Source: Haliscomenobacter sp040401995
GTDB lineage: Bacteria > Bacteroidota > Bacteroidia > Chitinophagales > Saprospiraceae
DNA: 64,000 nucleotides
NCBI GenBank assembly: GCA_040401995.1
Contig: JBBANM010000013.1
Location: 28,222 to 92,221, forward strand
Reading direction: 5' to 3'
Shown here: piece by piece, positions 8,476 to 16,563 of the stretch
How the letters are laid out: the number at the start of each line of letters is the position of its first letter
How positions within the stretch are numbered: position 1 is the stretch's first letter
Notes under the pieces: model-generated
Told to the model about the DNA's origin: nothing
The model's database searches: none
The model's input: the letters and a program-made list of their open reading frames with translations, nothing else
Position numbers and translations under genes: made by a program

Positions 8476-9261
8476 CTAATAAATCAGCGCTTGATCAAAA
8501 TCAAAATTGGAAGGAACTTTGGAGGTGAAATGCCTAAAATCTCTAAGCAGGTGCATATGGTCGTGGTAACCGCATTCGTAAGCTATGGTCATCCAACTGT
8601 TTTCAGGATGTTCTTGTTTTAGTTTCATTGCCTGACTAAACCGTACAATCCGACTAAATCGTTTGGGAAGCATGCCTACCCGCTCGATAAAATTGCGTTC
8701 AAATTGCCGGGTACTCAAATAGGCGTTTTTAGCAGCGTCATCTACTGAAAAAGATGCTTTTGATTCCAACATGGCATAAATTGAAACATCAATAGCCAAG
8801 GTATCCTTTAGTGGCTTTTGCGCTTTTTTCAAAAAAAATGCATCTAACAGGCTCCTCATTTGCTCAAAACCCGCTGACGCCTCAATCCGCTCATACAGCT
8901 CTTTGAATTCAGAGCCAAAAACCTCAATGGTTTCTATTGCTCGGCTCCCAAAACTAGACATAGGTATGCCAAAAAGACGAAAAAATCCAGTAGGGTGAAA
9001 CAGCACCTTTAGCATAACATAATGCCCATTCCACGACATAATCGGTAGTTCTTGGTTGGGAATACAAATGATGGTTGTATATAAATTAGAGGTCTTATCG
9101 GTGTAATCGGCGCGCAATTTTGCTTTTGGGTAAAAATAGAGAGCATGTTCTGGCATTACCGTTGTTTGCAATCCAGGATTGGAAAATGGAACATCTACAT
9201 ACCAATAGGACTTGATATACGATTGCAAAAAAGGGTGCGGCGTTTTTTTGATATGGCTCAT
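8476..9261 (-). CDS. AraC-family transcriptional regulator
   Basis: A 261-residue DNA-binding protein. The C-terminal 95 residues carry the double helix-turn-helix of the AraC/XylS family: first helix pair near YLSTRQFERNF (about residues 174-184), second near IAYECGYHDHMHLLRDF (about 223-239). The N-terminal 150 residues are a beta-rich sensor region beginning with HPFLQSYIKSYWY, a start shared by many Bacteroidota AraC proteins with a DUF6597-type domain. It lies downstream of a two-component pair and upstream of the membrane operon, all on the minus strand. The target genes cannot be inferred. Confidence 0.9.
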   Translation of the reverse strand: MSHIKKTPHPFLQSYIKSYWYVDVPFSNPGLQTTVMPEHALYFYPKAKLRADYTDKTSNLYTTIICIPNQELPIMSWNGHYVMLKVLFHPTGFFRLFGIPMSSFGSRAIETIEVFGSEFKELYERIEASAGFEQMRSLLDAFFLKKAQKPLKDTLAIDVSIYAMLESKASFSVDDAAKNAYLSTRQFERNFIERVGMLPKRFSRIVRFSQAMKLKQEHPENSWMTIAYECGYHDHMHLLRDFRHFTSKVPSNFDFDQALIY

Positions 9262-9338
9262 AGGCGGAAACAGGGAATTACGAATACGATAAAGCTAATA
9301 AAAAAATGGATATGCGCAAAAATTCTCAGTCCCCATTC

Positions 9339-10034
9339 CTAAGCCCCCTTCAACTTCTCGCGTATTACCTCCATCTGATCTTCAAACGAAGCGCCAAGGG
9401 GTATCTCTTTCCCCGCTATCCAAACTCCCTGACGGGTCATTTTTTCGATTTTTGCGATGGCAATGATATACGATCGGTGCAATCGAACAAACTGAGCGGG
9501 CGGCAATAATTGCAACATTTCGGTCATGGTGAGTCGGCACATCAGCTTGCGAAGAGGCGTAACGATCGACAAATAATTCCCTTCCGCTTCAATGTAAAGA
9601 ATATCCGCCAATTGTATTTTTTCCTCTTCGTAACCAGTTTTTACAAAAATAAAATCCTGAACCTGATTCCCCTGCATTTGTTTATTAGACAAGGCTTTAT
9701 TACAGGTTTTGGTAAATCGTGCCAAAGAAAAAGGCTTCAACAAATAATCCAACGCATCTAATTCAAAGCCTTGTACCGCATATTCAGAATAAGCGGTTGT
9801 AAATACCACCATGGGTACTTTTTGCAAACATTTCACAAAATCGATCCCCGAAATATCCGGCATTTTGATGTCGATAAAAAGAAGATCAACTGGGTGTTTT
9901 TGCAAATAAGGAATGGCTTCAAAAGCATCGGTAAAACACGCGTTTAGCTCCAAAAAAGAGACTTTCTCCGCGTGCAAACGCACTACGTCCAGGGCTTTAG
10001 GTTCGTCGTCGATGGCAATTGCGGTTAACTTCAT
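9339..10034 (-). CDS. LytTR-type response regulator
   Basis: About 231 residues with the start placed at MKLTAIAIDDE (10034); an in-frame ATG at 10070 would add 12 unlikely residues. The receiver domain (1-115) has the acidic pair Asp9/Asp10, phospho-acceptor Asp55 in LLFIDIKMPD, and the conserved Lys in YLLKPF near residue 102. A LytTR DNA-binding domain follows (about 130-231), with the FVRLHRSYIIA signature. The cognate kinase is encoded immediately upstream, 81 bp away, and is presumably co-transcribed. This is a classical membrane-sensor/LytTR pair. Confidence 0.93.
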   Translation of the reverse strand: MKLTAIAIDDEPKALDVVRLHAEKVSFLELNACFTDAFEAIPYLQKHPVDLLFIDIKMPDISGIDFVKCLQKVPMVVFTTAYSEYAVQGFELDALDYLLKPFSLARFTKTCNKALSNKQMQGNQVQDFIFVKTGYEEEKIQLADILYIEAEGNYLSIVTPLRKLMCRLTMTEMLQLLPPAQFVRLHRSYIIAIAKIEKMTRQGVWIAGKEIPLGASFEDQMEVIREKLKGA

Positions 10035-10115
10035 AGGCATTGTTCCTGTTCCCAAGTTGGGAATCGACACTCAAAATAACCATTTCAACTGTAAAAAAAA
10101 CGTAAACAACCCAAT

Positions 10116-11669
10116 CTACCAATAAGTCAGTACCAAAGAAGCAAAGTAATCCTGCTCCGATTGTTGTATTTCCAAAGTATAGCGATTGGGATAGATCAAT
10201 TCCAAGCGTTTTTTGACATTCTCTAATCCAACACCTGAAGCCTCTTGTTCCTCAATGTCATTTTGATTGGCTTGTACAGAATTGTGTACTTTGAAATATA
10301 ATTTTTGGGAATCCAGCGTGAGCGTAATATAAATCCAGGACGGCTGTCGAAAACTAATGCCATGTTTAAAGGCATTTTCAACAAAAGGATTCAAGAGCAT
10401 GGGCGCCAAATAAATTTCGCGATCAGGTTGTTGTAAATTGACTCTAATCTCGATGTTTTGCGACTCATCCAAGCGCATGCGTTGGAGATCGATGTAATTT
10501 TGTAAATACTCCACTTCTTTACTCAAAGGAATCCGTTCTTGATGGTTTTCATGCAACATAAACCGCATCATATCACCCAGTTTTTGAATGCCGTTGGAAG
10601 TTTTTTCAGCATTTTCCTGAAGAGCAACTGCAAAAAGGGTATTGAGCGAATTGAACAAAAAATGGGGATTAATCTGCGATCGCAGGGTAGATAACTCGGC
10701 AGATTGATTGAAAAATCGCCGTTGTAATTGTTGGTTTTCCACAAAAAAGAACCAACGAATAATGGCAGAACCGATACCCAGAACACTCGGCAACACAAAC
10801 AAATACAGATGCCAACGGGTGCTCCAGTGCAGGTAATTTCGAATAAATCCATAACTCAAAACCCCAATAAATAGATAGACTAAAACCCCTAACAATCGAA
10901 AGGTATATTTTTCAAAAACCGTGCCGCCCAGGTTAATGAAAAATGGGATGACCAATTGAAAAAATGCCCAGTGGATGGCCCCCGAAAACAATACCATAAA
11001 CACAATCAACACCAGCCAACGTTCACTAATTATATCAGCATCTAAATCGCTAAAAATGATCCAATACAATATTCCCAATACGGTAAATAATACAATAGAA
11101 GCTGCCAGTAATAGATGTTTGGCTTGTTTTTGCAGCTGATACAAATTGGCGGTAAAATAATAGGCTTGCGTAATCAATTCATATAAGCCAATAATGAGCA
11201 GACCCGAAAATGCATGGGTAACGACATGTAATTTTCTAAATCCAGAATACAAGCGCAACCCATTGATTCGCCCCTGAAAATCATACTGGAATTCCCAATA
11301 AAGTTTGAAATAATGAAATACAAAAGCGCTGACAACGACAAGCAATACCGTTAAAATGGCAAAAAGAAGGGTTGGGGTATTCCATTGCCCATTGCTAAAC
11401 CTTGGAAATACAAGGTAGTGGAAAACCGCCCAAGCGCCAACGAATAGCACCGCCGCGGCAATGACTGGAAAAATGGTATTCAAGTATTGGTTGTAATCTG
11501 CTAGATCAGCCCAAATAATTGCGTTGGTCACATGAGAAGACTCCGCCAGCCATATCGAATCATCAAAATGATGGGCAAACCCCAATAAGCGCCGAACAAC
11601 ATAGTAAGTAACTGCCAGAAAGATGAAAATGAATTCATAAAGTCTAAATTTTTGGTTCGAAAGCTGCAT
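10116..11669 (-). CDS. LytS/YehU-type sensor histidine kinase
   Basis: About 517 residues from the ATG at 11669; an upstream in-frame ATG at 11720 is possible. The first 310 residues contain about eight membrane helices and no recognisable ligand-binding domain. The cytoplasmic part begins with the His_kinase-family box SQINPHFLFNSLN (phospho-accepting His near residue 337), followed by an ATP-binding region with LLNPFVENAFKHG and a GVGLENVKKRL G-box. It phosphorylates the LytTR regulator encoded next on the same strand. The signal sensed is unknown. Confidence 0.9.
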   Translation of the reverse strand: MQLSNQKFRLYEFIFIFLAVTYYVVRRLLGFAHHFDDSIWLAESSHVTNAIIWADLADYNQYLNTIFPVIAAAVLFVGAWAVFHYLVFPRFSNGQWNTPTLLFAILTVLLVVVSAFVFHYFKLYWEFQYDFQGRINGLRLYSGFRKLHVVTHAFSGLLIIGLYELITQAYYFTANLYQLQKQAKHLLLAASIVLFTVLGILYWIIFSDLDADIISERWLVLIVFMVLFSGAIHWAFFQLVIPFFINLGGTVFEKYTFRLLGVLVYLFIGVLSYGFIRNYLHWSTRWHLYLFVLPSVLGIGSAIIRWFFFVENQQLQRRFFNQSAELSTLRSQINPHFLFNSLNTLFAVALQENAEKTSNGIQKLGDMMRFMLHENHQERIPLSKEVEYLQNYIDLQRMRLDESQNIEIRVNLQQPDREIYLAPMLLNPFVENAFKHGISFRQPSWIYITLTLDSQKLYFKVHNSVQANQNDIEEQEASGVGLENVKKRLELIYPNRYTLEIQQSEQDYFASLVLTYW

Positions 11670-11815
11670 AAGCTCTGTTTTTTCTTCAAAACTAATGCGC
11701 TGGTGGGTACCAAAAATCAAAATGTGATGAATGGGGCGGAAATTGGGGTGGAATGGGCCTTTGGATCAAGTAGGGTTATTAAAATAATGCAATACCTTAA
11801 ATTATAGCACTTACT

Positions 11816-12136
11816 CTATGCAGCAACTTCCTCTTCCTGCGCAGAAGACACAACAACATCACCAGATAAAATTCCATAACTTTCCAGTTCTTCTACAATT
11901 GGTAAGTCAGTTCGATTGAGTTGTACAATTACTTTATCCCCCAGTAAATCGAAATGAAATACCGTATTGTAGATGTACCGATGATCCTGCCACCCCATTC
12001 TTACCAATTGATAATGCCCATTTTCGCGGTCAGTAATGAGTTGATTGGTCGCATTGCGAAAATTCATTGGCTTTATATTTGCATATTCTTCCAAAAAAGA
12101 AAGCAGCGCGGCTTCGTATTTTAGATTCTTTTCCAT
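11816..12136 (-). CDS. XisI-family protein
   Basis: A 106-residue protein matching the XisI family (fdxN-element excision controlling factor) in length and order of motifs. It starts with an N-terminal helix ending LEEYANIKP, then the core HYQLVRMGWQDHRYIYNTVFH (given here as its start HYQLVRMGW and end YNTVFH), a strand with VIVQLNRTD, and a C-terminal ESYGI...DVVV stretch. In cyanobacteria XisI is encoded with XisH and linked to excision of a DNA element. Here there is no XisH and no element boundary nearby, so it is an orphan. A possible promoter lies 26 bp upstream. Confidence 0.8.
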   Translation of the reverse strand: MEKNLKYEAALLSFLEEYANIKPMNFRNATNQLITDRENGHYQLVRMGWQDHRYIYNTVFHFDLLGDKVIVQLNRTDLPIVEELESYGILSGDVVVSSAQEEEVAA

Positions 12137-12161
12137 TCTATAATTTGTTTTTCATTTTCAT

Positions 12162-12169
12162 CAAAAATA
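12162..12169 (-). promoter_or_regulatory. Candidate -7 box for the XisI-family gene
   Basis: Read on the minus strand this is TATTTTTG, an exact match to the Bacteroidota TAnnTTTG element, 26 bp before the start codon. No TTTG at the -33 position is evident. Confidence 0.4.
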
Positions 12170-12398
12170 AGCAAATTAATATAAGTATAGACCTCCAATC
12201 TCGTGGAGTGTTTTATAAAAATGTAGTCACAAATTCTCAACAATTAAAACACGACCCATTTTTTGAATGGTGTACAAACGTCCGTTTGTATCCTAATTTG
12301 TGAAAATTTGTGTAATTTGTGGCTAAAGTTTTTTTTCATCGCACGCGCCGAAGGCGAGATTCTAAAACATTACAAATAAAATAAATTAAGGCTGTCCC

Positions 12399-13226
12399 CT
12401 ACCCTACCCACTCAATCCTACCGCGCTCATTCACCGCAACTTTCCCCATCGCATGGATCGGATCATGTTCAAAGATCAAGGTGTAATTACCCTCGGCAGC
12501 TTCGCGCAACAAACGTTCTTTTTCTTTCATGGTCTCCAATGGGCGCACATCATAGGCCATCACGTAGGGCAAACCAATATGATGCGCCGAAGGGATCAAA
12601 TCAGCACAGTATACAAATTTGCCTGTTGAAGTCGTGATCATCGGCAACATCATGGCCTCGGTATGTCCATAAACAAACCGCAGTTCGATGCCCGGCAACC
12701 AGGGTACATCTTTTTCCGAAGGATCAATCATTTCCAACATACCCCAATCTTGCAGGGGTTTGAAGTTTTCGGCTAAAAACGAAGCTTGCTCGCGCGGGTT
12801 GGGCGCCAGCGCGCTTTGCCAGTGCAGGGGGTTGCTCCAATAAGTAGCTTTGGGAAAAACGGGTTCGGCGTCCCCCTTGGCATTCCGACTAATGGCCCCC
12901 CCTACGTGGTCAAAATGCAAATGGGTGAGCAATACGTCGGTGATGGCATCGGCAGCATACCCGGCCTTGGCCAAGGCATCCAAAAAATGTTCTTGTCCGC
13001 TGGGGGAAAAATGGGAACGAAACTTGGGATCTTGTTTGGTACCAATGCCCGTATCAATCAGGATGCGCCGATCGCCGGTATCCACCAGCAAGCAACGCAT
13101 GGCCCAAGTACAAAGGTTGTCTTCATCAGGTGGATTGAGTTTGCTCCACATTTTTTTGGGAACTACCCCAAACATAGCGCCGCCATCCAGCTTAAATTGT
13201 CCGGATTCGATGGGTAGGATTTTCAT
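12399..13226 (-). CDS. Metallo-beta-lactamase-fold hydrolase
   Basis: A 275-residue soluble protein with the binuclear zinc motif HLHFDHVGG (about residues 101-109), a later GHTEAM (His near residue 188), Asp in the FVYCADLIP strand (about 209) and a C-terminal FEHDPIH His (about 254). This spacing fits the quorum-quenching lactonase/general MBL hydrolase group. The substrate is not identifiable. Its ATG overlaps the ribH stop by one base (TGATG on the minus strand), indicating translational coupling to ribH. Confidence 0.9.
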   Translation of the reverse strand: MKILPIESGQFKLDGGAMFGVVPKKMWSKLNPPDEDNLCTWAMRCLLVDTGDRRILIDTGIGTKQDPKFRSHFSPSGQEHFLDALAKAGYAADAITDVLLTHLHFDHVGGAISRNAKGDAEPVFPKATYWSNPLHWQSALAPNPREQASFLAENFKPLQDWGMLEMIDPSEKDVPWLPGIELRFVYGHTEAMMLPMITTSTGKFVYCADLIPSAHHIGLPYVMAYDVRPLETMKEKERLLREAAEGNYTLIFEHDPIHAMGKVAVNERGRIEWVG

Positions 13227-13741
13227 CAGAAACCAATTCTTTTTTCCGAGATTTTGAATCCTTCTTTCAATGCAGCCATGCGGATGGCGGTAATCGCCGC
13301 TTCAACGCCTTTGTTGCCATGTTTGCCGCCAGCGCGATCAAGCGCTTGTTGCTCGTCGTTGGGCGTCAATACGCCAAAGATGCAGGGAACGCTGGTGGCG
13401 ATGCTCAAGTTGGTCAAACCCATAGCAACCGCCTGATTGATGTATTCGTTGTGGTTGGTTTCACCTTTGATTACACAACCCAAACAAATCACCGCATCCA
13501 ATTTTTTTTGTCCCAAAAGCAACCTTGCGCCGGCCGTCAATTCAAACGAGCCGGGTACTTGCAATACTTGGATGTTTTCTTCTTTGGCGCCGTGTTTGAG
13601 CAAAGCGTCCAAACAGCCTTGGTAGAGCGCATGAGTGATGTGGGCATTCCAATCGGCTACAATGATTCCAAAACGGAAATTATCGGCGGCAGGCGTAGAT
13701 TGCTCGTCGTATTGGGAGAGGTTTTTAAGGGCAGAGGCCAT
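13226..13741 (-). CDS. ribH: 6,7-dimethyl-8-ribityllumazine synthase
   Basis: A 171-residue protein that condenses 5-amino-6-ribitylaminouracil with 3,4-dihydroxy-2-butanone phosphate in the penultimate step of riboflavin synthesis. Family features visible in order are VADWNAHIT (substrate-binding Trp/Asn, about residues 29-37), the VPGSFELT loop (about 62-69), the CLGCVIKGETNH segment with the catalytic His (about 85-96), and GVLTPNDEQQAL near residues 122-133. The length is typical. It is followed by the MBL hydrolase with a one-base overlap. The preceding gene ends in a terminator, so ribH probably has its own promoter. Confidence 0.95.
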   Translation of the reverse strand: MASALKNLSQYDEQSTPAADNFRFGIIVADWNAHITHALYQGCLDALLKHGAKEENIQVLQVPGSFELTAGARLLLGQKKLDAVICLGCVIKGETNHNEYINQAVAMGLTNLSIATSVPCIFGVLTPNDEQQALDRAGGKHGNKGVEAAITAIRMAALKEGFKISEKRIGF

Positions 13742-13768
13742 ATCTGATATAGGTTATGTGATGAACAA

Positions 13769-13804
13769 AAAAAGGGTAAAACGCAGCTACGCTTTACCCT
13801 TTTC
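13769..13804 (-). terminator. Rho-independent terminator of the TPR gene
   Basis: AAGGGTAAAACG (about 13772-13783) pairs with CGCTTTACCCTT around a short loop. On the minus strand the hairpin is followed by a T-run, placing it just downstream of the TPR protein gene (ending at 13829) and before ribH. Confidence 0.8.
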
Positions 13805-13828
13805 CCAACAATCCAAAAAGACTAAAAG

Positions 13829-14536
13829 TTATTTGCCTTCAAGATAGATAAGGTATTTTTCAACTTCCTGACCTTCGGCAGAAGTTGGATACTTGTCTTT
13901 GATTTTTTGAAAAGCATCACGCGCTGCAGCGTTGTCTCCTCTTTTTTGCGCCAGCATAGCTACTTTTTTCAAGTAATAAGGCGTCAAAAAATCGTTATCA
14001 CCTGCCGAAGCAGCTGATTTATAATAGCTCATCGCTTTGTCGAAATTTTTGGTTTCGGAATAGCAATCGCCCAAAGCACCATTTTTCATGATGGGCATGA
14101 TATCGCCTTTCGCGCTGAAGTCTTTCAAATAATCGATGGCTACTTCAAATTTACCCAAGTTGAGGTAGCATACACCGGCGTAGTAGCAAGACAAATTGGC
14201 TGCTTTTGTGCCGCTGTAGTTGTCGATGATGTCCAAAAATCCGCTAAAACCGCCGCCTGGATTGGTCAACGCCATAGCGAATGAATCGCGCTCAAACTGT
14301 TTTTGCGCTTGCGCCATTTGCTCAATGGCCTCTACTTGTTTGGTCTCGGTATACCAACGCCAGGCGATGATACCGCCAATCAGCAATACCAAGGCAGCAG
14401 CGCCAATGAGGATGAAGTTCTGATACCGCTCATAAAAGCTTTGCGCCTGATTGCGGATGTCCACGATGTCAACCAATACTTCTTCTTCTTTCACTGCGGA
14501 CGTTGCCGGACGACGTACTTGTTTCCCTTTTGCCAT
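13829..14536 (-). CDS. TPR-containing membrane-anchored protein (YfgM-like)
   Basis: A 235-residue protein with a short basic cytoplasmic N-terminus rich in Lys/Arg and Glu, a single membrane helix (about residues 42-63, FILIGAAALVLLIGGIIAW), then an extracytoplasmic region with three to four tetratricopeptide repeats (about residues 100-230), for example YYAGVCYLNLGKFEVAIDYL. This architecture matches the YfgM/tetratricopeptide anchor family, thought to work in envelope protein quality control; that role is carried over from other bacteria. It is the first gene after pdhA on the minus strand, separated by a terminator. Confidence 0.8.
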   Translation of the reverse strand: MAKGKQVRRPATSAVKEEEVLVDIVDIRNQAQSFYERYQNFILIGAAALVLLIGGIIAWRWYTETKQVEAIEQMAQAQKQFERDSFAMALTNPGGGFSGFLDIIDNYSGTKAANLSCYYAGVCYLNLGKFEVAIDYLKDFSAKGDIMPIMKNGALGDCYSETKNFDKAMSYYKSAASAGDNDFLTPYYLKKVAMLAQKRGDNAAARDAFQKIKDKYPTSAEGQEVEKYLIYLEGK

Positions 14537-14652
14537 AACACTTTATCAATTGTGATTTTTGGGTTTTCGTCCACGTTTTGCGGTGTGGATGATCTGCCCT
14601 CTGTTTCGAAGACGCAAAAATAACCAAACTTTTGTTTCCCCCTCGTTTTTAC

Positions 14653-14692
14653 GAAAAAAAATGCGGCAGGTAACCCAGATGGCCCTGCCGCA
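14653..14692 (-). terminator. Rho-independent terminator of pdhA
   Basis: GCGGCAGG (14663-14670) pairs with CCTGCCGC (14684-14691). On the minus strand it is followed by a T8 tract (14654-14661 on the plus strand), 27 bp after the pdhA stop. Confidence 0.85.
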
Positions 14693-14717
14693 AACGTGTT
14701 TTAGGCATTCCCTAGTA

Positions 14718-15755
14718 TTAATCCCGGATAAATGGGTAATCCGGTTCGACGTAGTTGTCAGTAAATAACTCCGAAGGATCAGGGTATTCGGAAGCTTCGG
14801 CAAAAGCTACTGCAGCTTCTACTTCAACTTTCACGGCATCCTTGATGGCTTGAATTTCTTCTTCGGTAGCAATTTTGTTGTCCAAAATTTTATCCTCCGT
14901 TACCTTCAAGGGGTCGCGGTCTTGGTAAGATTGAACTTCTTCTTTGGTACGGTATTTGGCTGGGTCAGAAACGGAGTGCCCTTTGTAGCGATAGGTGCGG
15001 ATTTCCAGGTAATAAGGTCCGTTTCCAGCGCGGATATGCGCAGCCGCACGGGTGATGGCTTCATAAACCGCTTCTGGGCTCATGCCGTCAACGGTTTCGC
15101 TGGGCATTTCGTAAGAAAGACCCAATTTAGCGAGGTCGTGAACGTTACTGGTGCGCTCTACTGAAGTACCCATGGCGTATCCATTGTTTTCGCAGATGTA
15201 AAGCACCGGCAATTTCCAGGTCATCGCCATGTTGAAAGACTCGTGTAAAGCACCTTGACGAGAAGCGCCATCGCCAAACATCGTTACACAAAGGTTATCG
15301 GTGCCTTTGTACTTTTCAGCAAAAGCAATACCGGTACCAATTGGAATTTGCGCCCCAACGATACCGTTGCCGCCAAAATATTTGTGCTGCAACGAGAAAA
15401 AGTGCATAGAACCACCTTTTCCTTTTACTATCCCGTCTTTTTTTCCGTACAATTCTGCCATGGCCTGGTTCATCGTTATGCCCCGACCAAGAGCCGTACC
15501 GTGCTGGCGATAAGCAGTTACAATCCCATCTTCCCGACGAATTACCGATTCGATTCCTGCTGCCACTGCCTCCTGGCCGATGTAAACGTGACAAAATCCG
15601 CGGATTTTTTGCTGCCCGTACATCATTAGCGCCCGTTCTTCAAACCGACGGATACGGAGCATCAAGGTGTACCATTGTAGGTATTGTTCCTTGCTGTAGC
15701 CAGTCTGGGTGTTGCGCCCTTTAGAGGTTTTTTTCTTTTCAACAACGGTATCCAT
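14718..15755 (-). CDS. pdhA: Pyruvate dehydrogenase E1 component, alpha subunit
   Basis: A 345-residue thiamine-diphosphate enzyme subunit of the pyruvate dehydrogenase complex, which decarboxylates pyruvate to feed acetyl-CoA synthesis. The diphosphate-binding motif runs from GDGASRQGALHE to CENNGYAMGT (about residues 166-198), the usual GDG...NN spacing. The phosphorylation-loop region carries YRYKGHSVSDP (about 263-273). The length is normal for the PdhA/AcoA type. The beta subunit and E2/E3 are not in this window. The N-terminus is Lys/Thr-rich, and I used the first ATG. Confidence 0.93.
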   Translation of the reverse strand: MDTVVEKKKTSKGRNTQTGYSKEQYLQWYTLMLRIRRFEERALMMYGQQKIRGFCHVYIGQEAVAAGIESVIRREDGIVTAYRQHGTALGRGITMNQAMAELYGKKDGIVKGKGGSMHFFSLQHKYFGGNGIVGAQIPIGTGIAFAEKYKGTDNLCVTMFGDGASRQGALHESFNMAMTWKLPVLYICENNGYAMGTSVERTSNVHDLAKLGLSYEMPSETVDGMSPEAVYEAITRAAAHIRAGNGPYYLEIRTYRYKGHSVSDPAKYRTKEEVQSYQDRDPLKVTEDKILDNKIATEEEIQAIKDAVKVEVEAAVAFAEASEYPDPSELFTDNYVEPDYPFIRD

Positions 15756-16065
15756 AGTTGTATTACATGTTTGCCGCGAAAATTCGCTGTTTGATGAACA
15801 TTCGTTTGAGCTAAAGATAAAGTAAATCTAATTGATAGGGCTAGGTAGGCAGGTTTTTTTTCTTGATTCTGTAATCGATTTCACCGAACGTGGTGTTTGT
15901 CAAGGAATTCGATTCGGTTCAAATTAAGGGTTGAAAAGGTGTAGAAACGAATATACGCATTTTTTGGAGGCTATCTAAATTCGTTTTCCATTTTTTGACC
16001 AAAAAAGTGTTTTGTCGTGTATTTTTCATCCGGCAATTGAAGATTTGAGCTTGGGTGCTAGAATT

Positions 16066-16095
16066 AGAGCTTGTTCAGGATCCGGAACAAGCTCT
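16066..16095. repeat. AGAGCTTGTTC palindrome
   Basis: AGAGCTTGTTC (16066-16076) and GAACAAGCTCT (16085-16095) form an 11-bp perfect inverted repeat. It is the shortest member of the family also seen at 6055, 23213 and 59504. Confidence 0.7.
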
Positions 16096-16110
16096 AAGCT
16101 AAATTTTAAT

Positions 16111-16535
16111 GTGAATTTGGGGATTGAAATACTACTTTATGCTTAACCAACTCAAATAGTGACTTTTGCTTTCGACAAAAACAACTGCCTGTTGGTATTA
16201 CATTTAGCACTATTTTGAACACTTAACCCTGTTCCGTAGGAATAGTATCTTTGTAGAATGTTAGGCAGCTCCCCGCTAACCGGTCCATCGGACCGGTATC
16301 TGGAGGCTCAAGATACCGGTCCGATGGACCGGAAAACGGAAACGCTCCTTTTCTACAAAGATATCGTCCTGATGGGACGACCGGGACAACTTGAATGATA
16401 CTCGCCGGTATCCAGCCTCTTGAATGGAGCTTAAATCCCACCATAATGTAGCATAGGTTATCTTTAAGTATCAAGTAGCGGTCGCGAAGGCGCAACTCTT
16501 GAAAAACTCCTACGACAATCTCCGAATTCACGTTA
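16111..16535. repeat. Roughly 400-bp intergenic element, copy 1, with long hairpin
   Basis: This stretch aligns along its whole length with 26800-27200. Shared blocks include CTGCCTGTTGGT, TTACATTTAGCACTATTTTGAAC and, at the right end, CTTGAAAAACTCCTA and ATTCACGTTA. At its centre, outer arms TATCTTTGTAGAA (16246-16258) and TTCTACAAAGATA (16351-16363) enclose a perfect 22-bp inverted repeat (16280-16301 with 16311-16332) and a 9-nt loop. No protein-coding frame is conserved between the copies and there is no transposase inside, so it is a non-autonomous mobile element or a structured RNA locus. Confidence 0.8.
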
Positions 16536-16551
16536 AATTTTGCAAAAACAC

Positions 16552-16559
16552 TATCTTTG
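16552..16559 (+). promoter_or_regulatory. Candidate -7 box for recF
   Basis: TATCTTTG matches TAnnTTTG exactly and ends only four bases before the recF ATG (16564). If used, the transcript would start at or within the start codon, that is, be leaderless. It may alternatively be coincidental. Confidence 0.35.
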
Positions 16560-16563
16560 GCCA

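Larger units (their letters stand above)
15756..16563. other. 808-bp gene-free region holding repeat elements
   Basis: It separates divergent pdhA and recF. It contains the AGAGCTTGTTC palindrome at 16066-16095 and the roughly 425-bp element at 16111-16535 that is repeated at 26800-27200. The roughly 300 bp nearest pdhA hold no recognised signal. Confidence 0.6.

Noticed and set aside
8356..8622. 88-residue plus-strand frame upstream of the AraC gene end
   Set aside because: It consists of repeat-like DNA and antisense of the AraC coding region.
16246..16253. TATCTTTG in the outer arm of the hairpin as a promoter into the element
   Set aside because: The -33 partner is absent (nearest TTTTG is 28 bp away), and the same bases are explained by the arm's complementarity with the other side.
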